From assembly GCF_030704535.1 (NCBI RefSeq), contig NC_081812.1, positions 18,237,501 to 18,301,500 of the forward strand: DNA of 64,000 nucleotides, written 5' to 3'. Both the position numbers and the translations under genes were made by a program. The notes below the pieces were generated by a model that was not told the DNA's origin, did not search any database, and saw only the letters and a list, made by a program, of their open reading frames with translations. Shown here piece after piece: positions 12,365 to 30,885 of the stretch. Positions within the stretch are counted from its first letter, which is position 1, and every line of letters starts with the position of its first letter. Source of the stretch: Vitis vinifera. Taxonomy: Eukaryota > Streptophyta > Magnoliopsida > Vitales > Vitaceae.

Positions 12365-15300
12365 ATGGCGAGAGCTCTCAGAAACAAGCCCGGTTTCCAC
12401 CTCTTGGCTCGGTTTCTCAACTCGCCGAGTCCGGGCTTCCTCGGTAGCCTCAGATGGCTAGAAACCATAGCGTACGAAGAGGTTCGAGTTTCAACAGAGA
12501 GACCCTACAATTCAACAGCTTTTGTGGTTCATGGCCTCTTGGGATCTGGCAGGAACTGGAGATCTTTCTCCAGAAACCTCGCTGCCACGCTCTCTAATTC
12601 CTCTTCCTCATCTGGTATTTCAATTTTGTTTTTGTTTTTTTGTTATTTATTTATTTATTTTTTCATTTGGTTGCTCAGGAAATAGAAAGAAAATGAAACT
12701 GAAAATTTTATGGCTTAATTTTACAAATTACGATCCTATTAGTTGTTTGTTGAGAGCATCACCTTTTCCCTAGGCGGGGTTCGTTTTTCATTTTTGTATC
12801 AAAAAGTCTGCTTTCATGGAAATTTGGAGAGGGAGGTAAGATGCTGAAAAGAGGACTCCAAATTTGAACATTTTCTTTTGCTTCGTTCCGAGAATCGAGA
12901 GTGCCCTTTGGTTGTTGAGAACTAGTATGAAACGGAGGGAGAGTAAATTTTGAATTGTAGATTTTCATTATTTAGCACTAGAATAAATAAATAAAAACGT
13001 CCTCTACTATTGTAGTCATTTTAGACATTTTTCCCCTTCTCTTTTTCTTTTTTCCAGAATCAAAAGGAGATTTTTGGTAGAATCGGTACTTAGCTAATAC
13101 AGGAAAAGGAAAAAATTTTAAAAATTGAATTGTAAATTTTAAATTATTTGCTAGACCCTTTTCTTTTAAGATCAGTGATCATTCCACACCCGACTTGCCT
13201 ATACAGCCAGTCGATGTGGTTGAGCTAAACTTTATGTTTTTTCCTCTTTTATTTTTTTGTTCTTAAATCAATATGAAATATGATGAACATGGAGTTTTCT
13301 TATCTTTACATTCATTTGTCTTGGCAGTCGGAGTTAAAATTTGGATTTGAAAGTTTTCTGGGAATATAGAATGTGTGTTAAATTGTGTATTCACTTATAT
13401 CTTCTTACTTTTCTGTGAGATTGAACAAATTTTTGTATGTAGATTGGAGGATGGTTCTTGTGGACCAGAGGAACCATGGAAGATCAGCTGAGGTAGAAGG
13501 TTTATATCCACCTCATGACATTGTCAATGCTGCTCAAGATTTGGCTAATTTGGTGAAATCTCAAGGCTGGGCTTGGCCAGATGTTGTAATGGGCCACTCT
13601 TTGGGTGGCAAGGTTGCGCTTCAATTTGCGGAGAGTTGTGCTCGTGGTGATTATGGTGAATCAGCAGCATTACCAAAACAGGTATTTCTTTGTCATGTCT
13701 TCGTTAACAACCTACCTTAGTTATCGGGTTGAATGTTAAGACTGTCTCCATTATGAGTGTTCTCTAGCCATGATTTCTTAAATTGCCATATTCTTAGTCC
13801 ATTTCTGGTGCTATTTCTGATGATTTAGATTTGTTGATAATTAACAGTATCGGGGTGGTTGTGTTGGATTCTGGTAACTGTGATTCAGCTACCCTTGGGT
13901 TGGATGTTAAGTTGGAATTGCAAACTTGGGAAAAGTACCATTGGATGGGTGTGGAGTTTAAGTAGAATACCCATTCTAGTTGGCAGAATACCCAGAAGAA
14001 AAAAAAGGTTTAGTGACCATGGAGACAATTGGGGTTTGGTTTTTCCCTTTTTTTATTTATTTTTATATATGTGTGCATATGTCCTGATTTTGATATTACA
14101 GGAAGCCACTATTACATGCTATGTGACAACATGCATAATGCTTCATGGCTCTAATTACCATCACATCACTGCTTAAACAGATTAGTGAAAAGCATGTGAA
14201 TATGAGTTACCTTATACTCATTGAAGCATACAATGCACTATGTGGGGTTCCTGCAAGCACATGAGTTGCTCTAACCTTAATTGATTTTTTTTGTGGTTTA
14301 TGGTGTTGAGAGATTTGCAGTCAGACAGTAATTAAGCAAATTATAATCCTCCTTTCTGTAATATTCATTCACACATGGGAATGCTTTTGTGCTTTTGTTT
14401 TTTTTCCGATGCAGAACAGCTATTGGTGCTGGATTCTGTTCCAGGAAAAGTGAACCATGAGAACGGTGATGGGGAAGTGGAGAAAGTTTTGGAGACTTTG
14501 CAAAATCTACCTTCGTCAGTTCCATCACGAAAGTAAGACTTCTCTCCCTCTATAACTCATTTAGATGTCCAAGTGCAGGTGACAATTATTGATTGATGGT
14601 GCTATATTATTTTGTTCTCCAATCTTTTTGGAGGGTGGCTTAAAATCAATTTCATTACGTATGAACTAGTTGCTAATGTGATGCATGTGAAACAGTTGGT
14701 TGTGATGAATAATTTAGATTGAAATTTTCTGAAAAACATTATATATATGAGAGAATTAATGAAACTGAGATGTGCAGTTTAAATGATCCCCTTTTTAATC
14801 TATTTGAAAATGAGATTGGAAGTAGGGAGGTAGGAGGGGCAGAGAATGATCTCATTTTTGATCGATTTGAAAGTGAGATTGGACAGGAGGGAGAGAGAGG
14901 AGGAGCCCTTAAGAGCTTGCTTACCTTCTCGTAACTAGCTGAAAGCTATTGTCCTAGTCGGTCTAGTTGTTAGACGCTTGAGATGTGGAGTTTCTTGTGT
15001 TATGAGCACTCCTATCTACAAATAAAGGAAGTTCTAAGATATGTAGGCTGTGTTTGATTCCCAAAAAAGCACTAAGGAAAGAAAAAAAAAATGTTAAAGA
15101 AAATGATTTTTTCATATTTGGTTTTATTATTGGAAAATGCAAAAGAAAATCAAATATAATTACAATTGGTTAGAAACTTGTATATTTTTCAATTATTCAA
15201 TTATTTAATCTTTATGCAGAAGAGTTAAAATAAGTTAAATGAGTTTAATGTGGTATATAAAAATAATTTTTGACTTTAAATTTATTTTTTAATTTTCTTT

Positions 15301-16242
15301 TACTTTGATCTCTATTTTCTTTTTCTCATATTTTCCCTCAAATTTTTCTAGAATCAAACAGAGTCATAGGATTTTCAAAGTTCATCACTCACCCTTTTTG
15401 AGCAAGATCCTTGAAATCCAATCACGTAGCTAGGATTGGGTTTGGTAAGGGAGGAAAAAGTGGGGGGGAAGAGAGGAGCAGATATAATATAACTTGTTGA
15501 TATGTGCAGACTCCAAAATTTTCCACTCTAGTGCCTAGAGGCTCCTTCTTTATCTACTCTGGTTCTAACAAGAAGTAGCTGGAAAATTTCAACTTAAGAA
15601 GTGTCTCTGACTGACTGATCATTTTTCTTGGAACTTAAATTGGTTTTCTTTGAATATGAAAGTGCACCCTTGTCATACACATTTGTTGGTGTGCCAGTTA
15701 TTCCATGCAACTGATCTTGTCTCCTGGCATCAGGTGGCTTGTGAATCACATGATGGAGCTAGGGTTTTCAAAGTCATTGTCAAACTGGATAGGCAGCAAC
15801 CTCAAGAAATCGGGAGAACATGAGACATGGGCCTTTAATCTTGAAGGTGCAGTTCAGATGTTCAATTCTTACAGGTGTAATTTTTATAACCACTGAGTGA
15901 GAGACGGGATTATTCCTTTTTTTTTTTTCAACTTTTTTTCCCTACCTCCTTTCCACATGACTTGGAACAATGAACATGAAATCCTGCAGGGAGACGGATT
16001 ATTGGTCTCTGCTGGAGCATCCACCCCAAGGGATGGAGATAACGATTGTACGCGCAGAGAACAGCGACAGGTGGGATCCAGATGTGATTCAGCGGCTTGA
16101 AAGCCTTGCTGCTCGGGAAGGAAACGGCTCTGAGGGAAAGGTTTCGGTTCATGTTCTTCCAAAGGCCGGCCATTGGGTTCACGTCGACAATCCAAAGGGA
16201 CTTCTCGATATTGTTGCTCCAAAATTAGCCTCCCTAGGTTAG
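12365..16242 (+). CDS. ABHD11-like alpha/beta hydrolase
   Basis: Five exons: 12365-12614, 13443-13681, 14420-14532, 15734-15874, 15990-16242 (TAG), giving 331 residues. VVHGLLGSGRNW (oxyanion region) comes early, DQRNHGRS next, then the nucleophile elbow GHSLGG, and a late AGHWVHVDNP carrying the catalytic His. This order and the spacing match the ABHD11 family of serine hydrolases, which act in mitochondria in animals; the plant role is not settled. The Arg-rich, Ser-rich N-terminus (MARALRNKPG) could be an organellar targeting peptide. The start at 12365 was chosen over an in-frame ATG at 12284 because the latter would add an untypical Pro/Phe-rich extension close to the tRNA. Exon 3 uses the second of two nearby AG acceptors (14418-14419), as the first breaks the frame. 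Confidence 0.9.
14781..14920. repeat. Imperfect tandem repeat in ABHD11 intron 3
   Basis: Two copies of about 70 bases, each with AATGATC, then ATTTGAAA(A/G)TGAGATTGG and a G-rich tail, lie side by side in the intron. They give a short open frame that is an artefact of the repeat. Confidence 0.6.
15046..15365. mobile_element. MITE-like element in ABHD11 intron 3
   Basis: About 320 bases of AT-rich DNA are bounded by short inverted ends: GGCTGTGTTTGATTC on the left and GAATCAAACAGAGTC on the right. Termini of this kind are common in plant hAT-type MITEs. There is no coding content. I could not read a clean target duplication. A similar element lies at 46609-46913. Confidence 0.6.
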
Positions 16243-16598
16243 CCAAGGCATAGTTTGGTTCAAAGGCGTTAATCATGGAGACCTATTATTTCCTACGGAG
16301 TCTCCAATGAAATGATATTTTTTAAAATTTATTCCATTTCGCTGTGAAATAATATGGTAGCGCAGGCTACCAGTCATCGTTTCAAGCTTTGTTTATTCAA
16401 AACCAATTTCTCTTTCACCACCCTTTTGTGCTTTATTCAAAAGCATTTATCATTGTAACAAATGAATAAGCATTCTCTCGTAAATGAGCTATTATTTTCA
16501 AATTATACTTTACATCCAATAGGGCCAAAAATCTATTTTCTAAGACATGTAAATAAATTAAGTGAATTCTCCCTTTGTGGCCAATTATGTGGATTTAT

Positions 16599-16893
16599 TT
16601 AGGTGGTGTTTGTTTTTTTATTTAATTCTAAATAGAATTTTAATATTTAATGGTTTTTTTTTTATTTAATTCTAAATAGAATTTTAATATTTAATGGTTT
16701 TAAATATTAAATTATTTGTTTTTATAGTATTTTATTTTTATTAAGTATTAAAAAGAAAAAAAATCAATATATTAATTTTTATATTTATAAAAATTTATAT
16801 ATTTTGATTTTTTTTATTTAATAAAAAATTTAAAATAAGTGATGAAAAAATAAAAATAAAAAATTAAAAGTTAAAAAAAACAATCATTACCTA
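16599..16893. mobile_element. MITE-like element with internal 43-bp tandem repeat
   Basis: The left end, TTAGGTGGTGTTTG, is an imperfect inverted match to the right end, CAATCATTACCTAA. Inside, about 43 bases containing ATTTAATTCTAAATAG are tandemly repeated at about 16618-16703. It is non-coding and AT-rich. The family is uncertain, possibly hAT. Confidence 0.5.
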
Positions 16894-17230
16894 ATCCTCG
16901 CACACTTTAAGTATTATCACTTTCTTTGTGATTTGCAAAAATCAATGATATAGGAATTTTCAACTCCTTTACTATAAATAATTGTTTTAATATTTAATTA
17001 AAAGCCGCTTGTAAGTTTTTGAATTTATGTTTTTTGTCGTACTAATTTTTTTATAATTTTATAATGATTAAAAAAATATAATAATAAAGTGCATGAAATT
17101 TATTTATCAAGCATATTTCTCTAATATTATTTGAAGGTCTCGCCGTCCGGCCTTTACCAGCGGTTTAGGACAGACAGGTAACCAAGAAAAATTCGAGGGG
17201 TGTATATGTAATTTTATGCGAGTCATCCCA

Positions 17231-17247
17231 AAACCCTAACTATAAAA
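17231..17247 (+). promoter_or_regulatory. Telo box and TATA box of the uS11 gene
   Basis: AAACCCTAA at 17231-17239 is immediately followed by TATAAAA at 17241-17247, about 100 bases before the ATG. A second AAACCCTAA lies at 17303-17311 in the leader. Telo boxes are typical of plant ribosomal-protein promoters and help coordinate expression in dividing cells. Confidence 0.7.
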
Positions 17248-17344
17248 CCGAACAGAAAACATGATGACGGGAGAGGGCTTCAGCTGCGAAAGGGCTATCT
17301 CGAAACCCTAACTTCAGTCCTCAATCTACAATCCATTTGAAGCC

Positions 17345-23681
<6,337 letters not shown>

Positions 23682-25702
23682 GCTCTGGGTGGCTGTTGGT
23701 TTTGTGCTTTGGATTAATATTGATTTGTAATTTTGATTGAGGCAAGCAACTGGTTTACATTTGAATGAAATCCGTTGATCAATTTTGGGTTACAGTGAGC
23801 TCTTTTTATTATGATGTAGTTCTTCATACCGCCATTCCCTACTCCTTGCAATGACTTTTTCTCTTTCCTATGCTCCATCAACCTGGGGATTTTTTAACAT
23901 CTGCAGCAAATTGGATAAAAAAATTCTTAAAAATGGGTAGTATTAAAGGTATCAAGGAATCTCCTACTATTTAGCCACTTTAGACAACTTTTGCAATTTT
24001 CATATTAGCCATATATTAGAATAAAAAATTGAATTTATACTAAGCCTATGTTGGGTTATTAGAAAGTTTGAAAGAAAAAAGGAAATGTAAAATGAAACAA
24101 AAATTGAAGAAAAATAAAAAATAAATTTAAAGTTATTAAAACCTTATTTTACTTATTTAATTATTTTATATAACGAATAAATAATTTAAGAATATATATA
24201 AGTTTTTAATAATTATTAATTTTAATTATATTTTATTTTCTTTTATATTTTTTATAGTAAAATTAAATATAAAAAAAATATTATTTTAACATGTTTTTCT
24301 TTAATTGGTATTTTCAAGAATAAAATATAACTTAAATGTGTCTTTTAGACGAGATAATTTTTTACATGGAATTGTTTAAATAAAAGTTGTAGTTTATTTT
24401 TTTTCCTTATTATTTATTTGTAAAATTTTTAATTAAATAGAAAAAAAATCAAAATATTTTACTTTTTATTGAATGTTAAAAATTACTTTTTGAAGTAATC
24501 AAAACATAATTTAGTTGAGTAGTAAGTGATACTACAATTTTAAACTATAAATCACCAAATGGTTGTAGCAACAACATGGTTATACTTCATATCAAATAGC
24601 AAGAACAATGTAGCTATGTGTTAATCAAACCAAGTACATAAACAAGTAAAAAATAAATAAAAAGACAAGATTTTTAATATAGTTCGATGATTAATGTGAT
24701 CCATATGTTTATGGAATAAGCCAACACTCAACAATCCAGTAATCAAAACAAATGAGAAGAGTTATAATGATGAAACTCTTAACCCCTATGAGTTGATTAG
24801 ATAGCTTAAACCCTGACATTCTAAACAAAGTACAATAAAACTAATTCAAATTTCACGATTTAACACTATGCTTCCACGTAAATGAATCTCATCTAATCAT
24901 ACCAATATAGTAGGCTCCAATAACTCTCTATCAATCATTACACCCTATGGGAATTCTTTGCACATTCTCTGCATTCTAACCAATTTCAAACATGTATCCA
25001 AGTGGAAGCTATCAAGCATAATGAATGAAGTCATACCCTTAATGGTGGTCTTGAGACAAAAGGACGAACCGTGGCCAAGGATAAAAGCCAAAGAAATAAA
25101 GGAAAATTAAACTCAAAACCTAATGATATCCTTCATGTAGCATATGTATGCCATGTGGAAAACAAAGGTGGTCTTAATTACCATGATACTACAAAAGATT
25201 GTAAAATAAAAGCACATCTGTTACGGTTAATTATGGTGAACAAAATTACATATGACATCATCATACAAGTCTAAAAAATTGAATTTTTGAAAAAAATAAA
25301 AATCTCTGCATTAAGATTTCAATTAAATATTTTATAAAATCTATTTAAACATCCCATAATCTAACTAAAGGAAAGACAGGAGAACGTGCCCATTCATATT
25401 AAGGATCTACCAAATATTTGTTATATTTGGTAATAATTTATAAATTTTAAAAAATATTTAATATTAAAATAATAATTCATCTAATTTAAATGATTTTAAA
25501 GATATAAACAAATGATAATATATACAATTATTTTTATTTGAAATTTTATTTATAATTTCATATTTTAATTATTATGCAAAAGATGTAAAAACGAACTTAT
25601 TAAAAAAGTATCATAATAATTTAATAATTTTAATGATAAGATAAATCAAATTTAAAAATAAGATAATTATAATTTATTTATTTACCAAAATTTTGTGTGA
25701 TT

Positions 25703-26176
25703 AAGACTCTATTTGGTTCTTAGAAAGTATTAAAGAAAAAAATTCAAAAAAATTATTTTCTTATATTTGATTTTATTATGGGTAATAATAAATCAATTAT
25801 CATTGAAATTATTTAATTTTTATGTATAAGAAGAAAAAATATAAAATAAGTTTAAAATGATACACAAAATTTATTTTTTATTTTCCTTCTATTTTTTCTT
25901 CTTTCCCTATTTTCTTTTTCTACATTTACTTTCAATTTTTTGAGATAAAAAAATAAATAAATTGAAAGAAAAATGTAGAAAAATAAAAAATAAAATTTAA
26001 AATAATAAATTATTTTTATATGTTATTTTAAATTCATTTAATTAATTTAATTCTATATAAAATAAAATGAATAATTTGAACTATATTTGATTTTTTTTAT
26101 GATAAAATAAAAGATGGAAAAAAATAGTTTTCTTAACATTATTTTTTGGTACCTTTTGGAAGCCAAAAGTAGCCTT
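25703..26176. mobile_element. Foldback/MITE-like element 3' of the first dioxygenase gene
   Basis: The left end, AAGACTCTATTTGGTT, and right end, AGCCAAAAGTAGCCTT, are imperfect inverted matches. The similarity continues inward through AT-rich arms, and the centre carries A-rich and T-rich halves. There is no coding content. Only the right-hand part is present beside the second dioxygenase copy (about 39575-39676). Confidence 0.5.
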
Positions 26177-26451
26177 AATTTTCTACTGCTGGCTGAACCA
26201 ATTGCTAATTTCTTTGAGGAAGAGAATTAGCCCTGAAAGAATAGCTAACCATGATCCCACCCTTTGAAATATGACCAACGAAATACCTATAAATAGAGAT
26301 AAATGGTAGAGTGAAGCCCATAATTATTTTTCCAATAAGCAAGTACAGACAGAATGAGCAATCCCATTAATTCACGAAGCCTAAATACTTGCTACACACA
26401 TAAGATAGTATCACGACCTGATCCATCATCACATAATTATTCGTAGGAATT
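26080..26451. repeat. 3'-flank block duplicated with the dioxygenase genes, copy 1
   Basis: This block matches about 39575-39967 nearly base for base, including GGAAGAG(A/G)ATTAGCCCTG and the CCTATAAATAGAG stretch. It shows that the duplicated unit extends at least 370 bases beyond the stop codon. Confidence 0.85.
26288..26295 (+). promoter_or_regulatory. Plus-strand TATA-like box downstream of dioxygenase 1
   Basis: TATAAATA in a good plant TATA context points toward the 3' end of the minus-strand gene. The same box occurs at 39788-39795 in the duplicate. Function is unproven. Confidence 0.35.
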
Positions 26452-27616
26452 TCATATTCTAATCTTATCAATGAAGGACTTGCTGTCTAGTCCCTTACTG
26501 TAGAAGTTGTCGTCGTATTCTTGCTTTGTAAAGTTGCGATAAATTGCAGGTTTTTCAGGAGACAGCAACTCTGGTAGAGGTCCATAAGAGTCGGACTCTT
26601 TCCATTTCGCTAAACTGAAGAACATCACAATCGAGATCCGTGGCTCTTTACAGGGGTTGGCTATCACTCGATGTTGTATACTATTGTACTCACCGTTCGA
26701 CACTATCTGCCATGGTCCCATACGATCACCAGTTAGAAATTAAAAACACAAACAAATATGAATAATGATCATGAGTTACCTGGAGAAAGTCGCCAGCGTT
26801 GATAATCAACCCACCAGGAACAGGCTTTACATCCACCCATTCATCCCCATGCCTCACCTGCAACCCAGGGACATGGTTCTGCAACAAAACCGTCAGAACC
26901 GTCGGATCCGTGTGAGATGCAAGCCCCATCGTCAGATCAGGCTGTGGACAGTGGGGATAGCATACCCCCACAAAAAGCCTAGTATCAGAAAATGTCAACT
27001 CCTTAAACTTGCCGGGTTCTAACCCTAATCCTTCGGATAGCAATTCCATCAGAGTCTCAGCAACCTTTTTTGCATGCGTGTCCCATGCAATCACCTCCCT
27101 CCTGCATATCTCCGGCATCCGCTCAACCTCCGGCGGCTGTGGTGCCATCCACACCTGAAGATAGTCATGCCAAGTCGCCGCCTCCGATCGGTACAAATCG
27201 TTGTTGCTGGTGTACACCACCCCGCGTCTCTCCTCACCCACGGAGATCTTCGCCTTCACTTGATGTGGCTGGTCGTGGAAAGACTTGACAGCGTTGACCG
27301 TCTCCTCCAGTACGGACAGGGCTACGCCGTGGTTGATCACTTGAAAGAAACCCCATGTCTTAGAGGCCTCTCGAATTTGGTCCACGATCTTGGGACGGTG
27401 ATGGGGAGAGTCCAAGTTGGAAAGATCTATTACCGGGATGTGGATGGAGGAGAAGGAAGAGGAAGATGTGGGTTTGAGTTGGGAGAGAGTTTGGGGTGGG
27501 TGTATGAAGATACGAGGGATGGAAGTGATGCCAGAGTCAGAGAGACCTTTGACGCCTATCTTGGACTCAGAGAACTCCTTCACTTCCTTCATTCGGTCGT
27601 AATCGGCGGATGCCAT
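26452..27616 (-). CDS. 2-oxoglutarate/Fe(II)-dependent dioxygenase, ACC oxidase homolog type (copy 1)
   Basis: Two exons on the minus strand, 27616-26780 and 26706-26452 (TGA), encode 363 residues with one 73-bp intron. The N-terminal DIOX_N domain is at about 58-165 (IPVIDLSNLDSP, WGFFQVINHGV). The catalytic 2OG-FeII_Oxy core carries His235 and Asp237 (SHTDP), distal His291 (QHRV), and the 2-oxoglutarate-binding Arg302-x-Ser304 (EPRIS), so it should be active. The sequence groups with plant proteins labelled ACC oxidase homolog or E8-like, which are broad specialised-metabolism hydroxylases and not true ACC oxidases. The substrate cannot be read from sequence. It is roughly 85% identical to the copy at 39968-41129. 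Confidence 0.93.
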
Positions 27617-28256
27617 AGTCTTCAGTTTGGATCTATCTGCCTGCTGCCTACGGCCCTCACCAGAGTCACCACTCGATCGCTTCTACACTTTTACCTCACT
27701 TATGCACTACTTAGCCTTCAATGTAGCCTATTCTTAAACCTTCACAATCTATATTTATTATATTAAATATCGTATTGTTTGAATTAATTTGTATGGAAAA
27801 TTATTATTTAAAATAAATTGATAAAGCAGAAATAATGTAGTTGACGACGTTGACAGATGGACAATTGTTCAACCAATTGTCTGGAAAATTATTATTTAAA
27901 ATAAAAGAAATAAATAGATAAACCAGAAAAAATGTAGTGGACGATGTCGACAGATCAGATAATTGTTCAGCCACTTTGAACTGGAGTCCCAGTCATGCGA
28001 CATCTCAGCGGCTCCAAATTCAAAACACCTACCTTATCCACACGCGTTGCAGGTTTCTTCTTGTAGACACACCAATGATTTGACAAGTCTCCGCCATTGC
28101 CCGTCAGCTAATCAGTGATGAAATAACTTAAAAAGTTTATCAAAATGCTTAAAAACTTGGCTATTATAATGGGTTATGCCTACGCATTATCCTCTTAATT
28201 TTTTTATGCTTATATTGAATGTATAGGTAATAATTTCCTTTCATATTTAGCAGTAC
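27617..28256. other. 5' flank of dioxygenase 1, with a 90-bp tandem duplication
   Basis: The segment from 27652 to 28140 recurs at about 38416-38940, upstream of the broken third copy. Within it, a unit of about 90 bases starting GGAAAATTATTATTTAAAAT occurs twice (about 27795 and 27883), while the homologous flank at 38570 has one. No clear TATA box could be chosen; an AT-rich stretch at 27749-27762 is a candidate. Confidence 0.6.
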
Positions 28257-28257
28257 A

Positions 28258-28540
28258 TGTTTATTTAAATTGATGACTTGTTCCAAAGTTTAGAAGCAAT
28301 ATAATAATAGAGTAAGGTTGATCATCATTACAATTTCACGAAGAAATATTCAAACTATGAAGATCGTGTGACTAAAATAAAATTAATATAAAAATGATGA
28401 AATCAATTTTTCATTTTTAAAAAAAATAAATTAAGTTATGCTAAAAATATTGTAAAATGAATTTTATGTATATAATTTTTTTTTATTAAAGGGGCTACCT
28501 ATTCACCCCTCCAAATAGTTATATAACTTGAGATCACACC
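28258..28540. repeat. Dispersed direct repeat, copy 1 (partner 32841-33130)
   Basis: Starts TTTATTTAAATTGATG and ends near a GGGGCTACCTATTCACC motif. The partner is about 4.6 kb to the right. Clear similarity with small indels holds along about 280 bases. It is non-coding and of unknown family. Confidence 0.7.
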
Positions 28541-29980
28541 AATCCTTAACAATAAATCATTTTTAATAAAATATGAAGGCCAATATTATAATAAAATAAT
28601 AAAATATATTTTTATTAAAAAAATTATTTTAATATATATATATATAAGTGATATTAAGGAGTAAAAGTGAAAAATATTATTTAAATAATTTTTATTTTTC
28701 TTTCTTTATCTTTTATCCTTTATTGGATAACGAAAAATAAAAACAAAATAAACATTGTACAATTAAATTGAAAATATAAATTCTTACTTTTGTTGAATTT
28801 ATAAAAGTTGGAGAATGAGAGAGTTTGTTCTTCTCTTATGATTTTTATGATTCTTTCCTTTTGATGTCTCTCTTTATTTCATACCTCCCTTTTTATACAA
28901 AAACTCTTTATAAGATGACAATAAAAATATCAATGTACGAGGCTTCTCATAAGATATTAAATGGGGCACGATTATTTTTTCATAAAGGAAGTGAGGCAAT
29001 GGGATTTGTATGTTTATGTGCATAATTTGACATGGTGTATGTATTTACTTGCATAGCACAAATATATTTATGAGTATACTCTCTGTTTTTTTTTTCTCTC
29101 TATTTTTTCTTTATATTTTCTTCTTTTGATATGATTAATTTTTTACAAAACTACTTTAATATGATAGATCATTTATATCCACTTTAGATTTTATAGTTGA
29201 GATTATAGTTATTGCTTTGAAGTCATTCTATTACATTTTGTAAGTTCTGATACCTTTCTTCGTCAAAGTTGTCTGAAAAGTACTCTACATCATCACTAAG
29301 ATAAAAAGATTGATTCTAGCTTTCTTCGTTTAAGTCATTTCCCACTTCAGTTCTTATTAAAGAACTAATGGCTCTTTATTATGTTTTATATACATACAAT
29401 GGAAAGTTGGTACCACTAACCCATTGGTTTGAAATAAAAGTAAATGTTTTGAAAAGAAATATCAAGTTATCAACTTGTTTTTCAGTTTTAAGTAGATAGG
29501 TTAAAATATTTATAAATTTTTGAGGAAAATTTTTAAGGATTTGAGATACTTGATGAAAATATTTTTTATAGAATTTCCTAATCGATAAGCTAAGGTAAGA
29601 GAAATATTTTCTCTAAGGAAATGAAAAATAAATTTTTATTTGTTGCAGCAAGATAAAAGAGAAAACATAAAATAGAAAACACTAATTTTTTTTGTGCAAA
29701 GACCAAATTTATTTTAGAAATTAATATATTAAAGTAAAAAATTTAAAACATCACTTCACATCAAGGTAAATCCCTCTTTTTGGCTAAACTAAAGTCTCTC
29801 TAAACAAGTCAATTTTTGAAAGAACAAAAAAAAAAAAAAAAAAAACCAATGGTCATAGGGTTAAAACTAAAAACTTTAGTTTTAAAAATAATTTTAATAT
29901 TATAAAATCTACTAGAATTTGATATTTGTTTATAGCTCTTAATTTTTTACGTTGAATATATAACTATTATATATATATAA
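28541..29980. other. AT-rich gene-free stretch
   Basis: Low-complexity AT-rich DNA with short T-rich and A-rich runs (a run of A near 29827-29845). I see no gene, RNA or element with readable ends. Confidence 0.5.
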
Positions 29981-29985
29981 CATAC

Positions 29986-30678
29986 TGTAAACCTCAAAAT
30001 TTGTCCCAATTTGATCTTTACATTAATTTTGAGTTCAATTTTAAATATCGATTACATGTGTTATTTTAGATCCACCCTTTAATTTTTAGTTTTCATTATT
30101 TTATAAATTATTTTTTTATTTATTAATTTTATTTGTTATCATTATTATTATTTTTATTTTTTTTTCTTATCTCTCTTCTTTTCTCCTCCATCTACCCTCA
30201 CCCACCCACTTCTTCTCTCTCCTCCCATACTCCTCACCACCAGCCACTTTTCATTTCTCCCTCAAATTTTTTTCCCTCCCACTCTTCTCTCTCTTCCCCA
30301 AGACTTCCTTTCACCGGCCCCCCCTCCCTCCATTTTTTCCCCTCATTTTTTTCTCTCCTCTCTTCTCTCTCCTCCGACCTCTCTCCTCCAATTGGGAAGA
30401 CAACCAACCCCCGGAATTTTTTTTGGGAGAGCTCCCAGGCTTTTCTCCATTTTTTTCCCTTCCCTCACCGTTCACTGGATCTCCGCATTTCCTCCCTCCC
30501 ATTTTTTTTTTTCTCTTCTCTCCCCCATCGGCACACTCGGGTGATCCCCCGACTTTTTTTTTTCATTTATTTATTTACTATTATTATTATTTTCTCTTTC
30601 CCTCCTTGAACTCTCACACTGCCGGCGGCGTGACGCCAGTGCCTTTTCCGGCACCCCCTTCATCCCCATTTTCTCCCA

Positions 30679-30709
<31 letters not shown>

Positions 30710-30848
30710 ATTCTATATTTTTTTTATTTCCAAAAAGCTATCCACTGCCGCCGGCAAGGTCACCGGCCGGTCACCGCGGGCGAGTCCCCTGGGCCTGCGA
30801 CCTCCTCCCTTTTTCTCTTTCTCTCACTTCCCCGTATCACTCATTTTC

Positions 30849-30885
<37 letters not shown>

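Larger units (their letters stand above)
16243..17344. other. Intergenic region, ABHD11 3' UTR to uS11 promoter
   Basis: The ABHD11 3' UTR is followed by a MITE-like insert at 16599-16893, then AT-rich DNA, then the uS11 promoter and 5' leader from about 17140. Confidence 0.6.
23682..26451. other. AT-rich intergenic region with degraded repeats
   Basis: The ubiquitin-eL40 3' UTR lies first. From 23900 to 26180 the DNA is very AT-rich. The part from 24540 to 25270 is less AT-rich and resembles decayed dispersed repeat, but I cannot classify it. A foldback element lies at 25703-26176. The last 370 bases are shared with 39575-39967, the 3' flank of the second dioxygenase gene. Confidence 0.5.

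Noticed and set aside
24540-25280. Possible LTR-element remnant or small gene at 25071-25274
   Set aside because: No readable ends, no domain and no splice support; left as unclassified repeat-like DNA.
27074-27766. Long plus-strand open frame (230 codons) opposite dioxygenase 1, and a similar one at 40680-41198
   Set aside because: Both lie antisense to well-supported dioxygenase exons; their openness follows from the codon use of the real gene.
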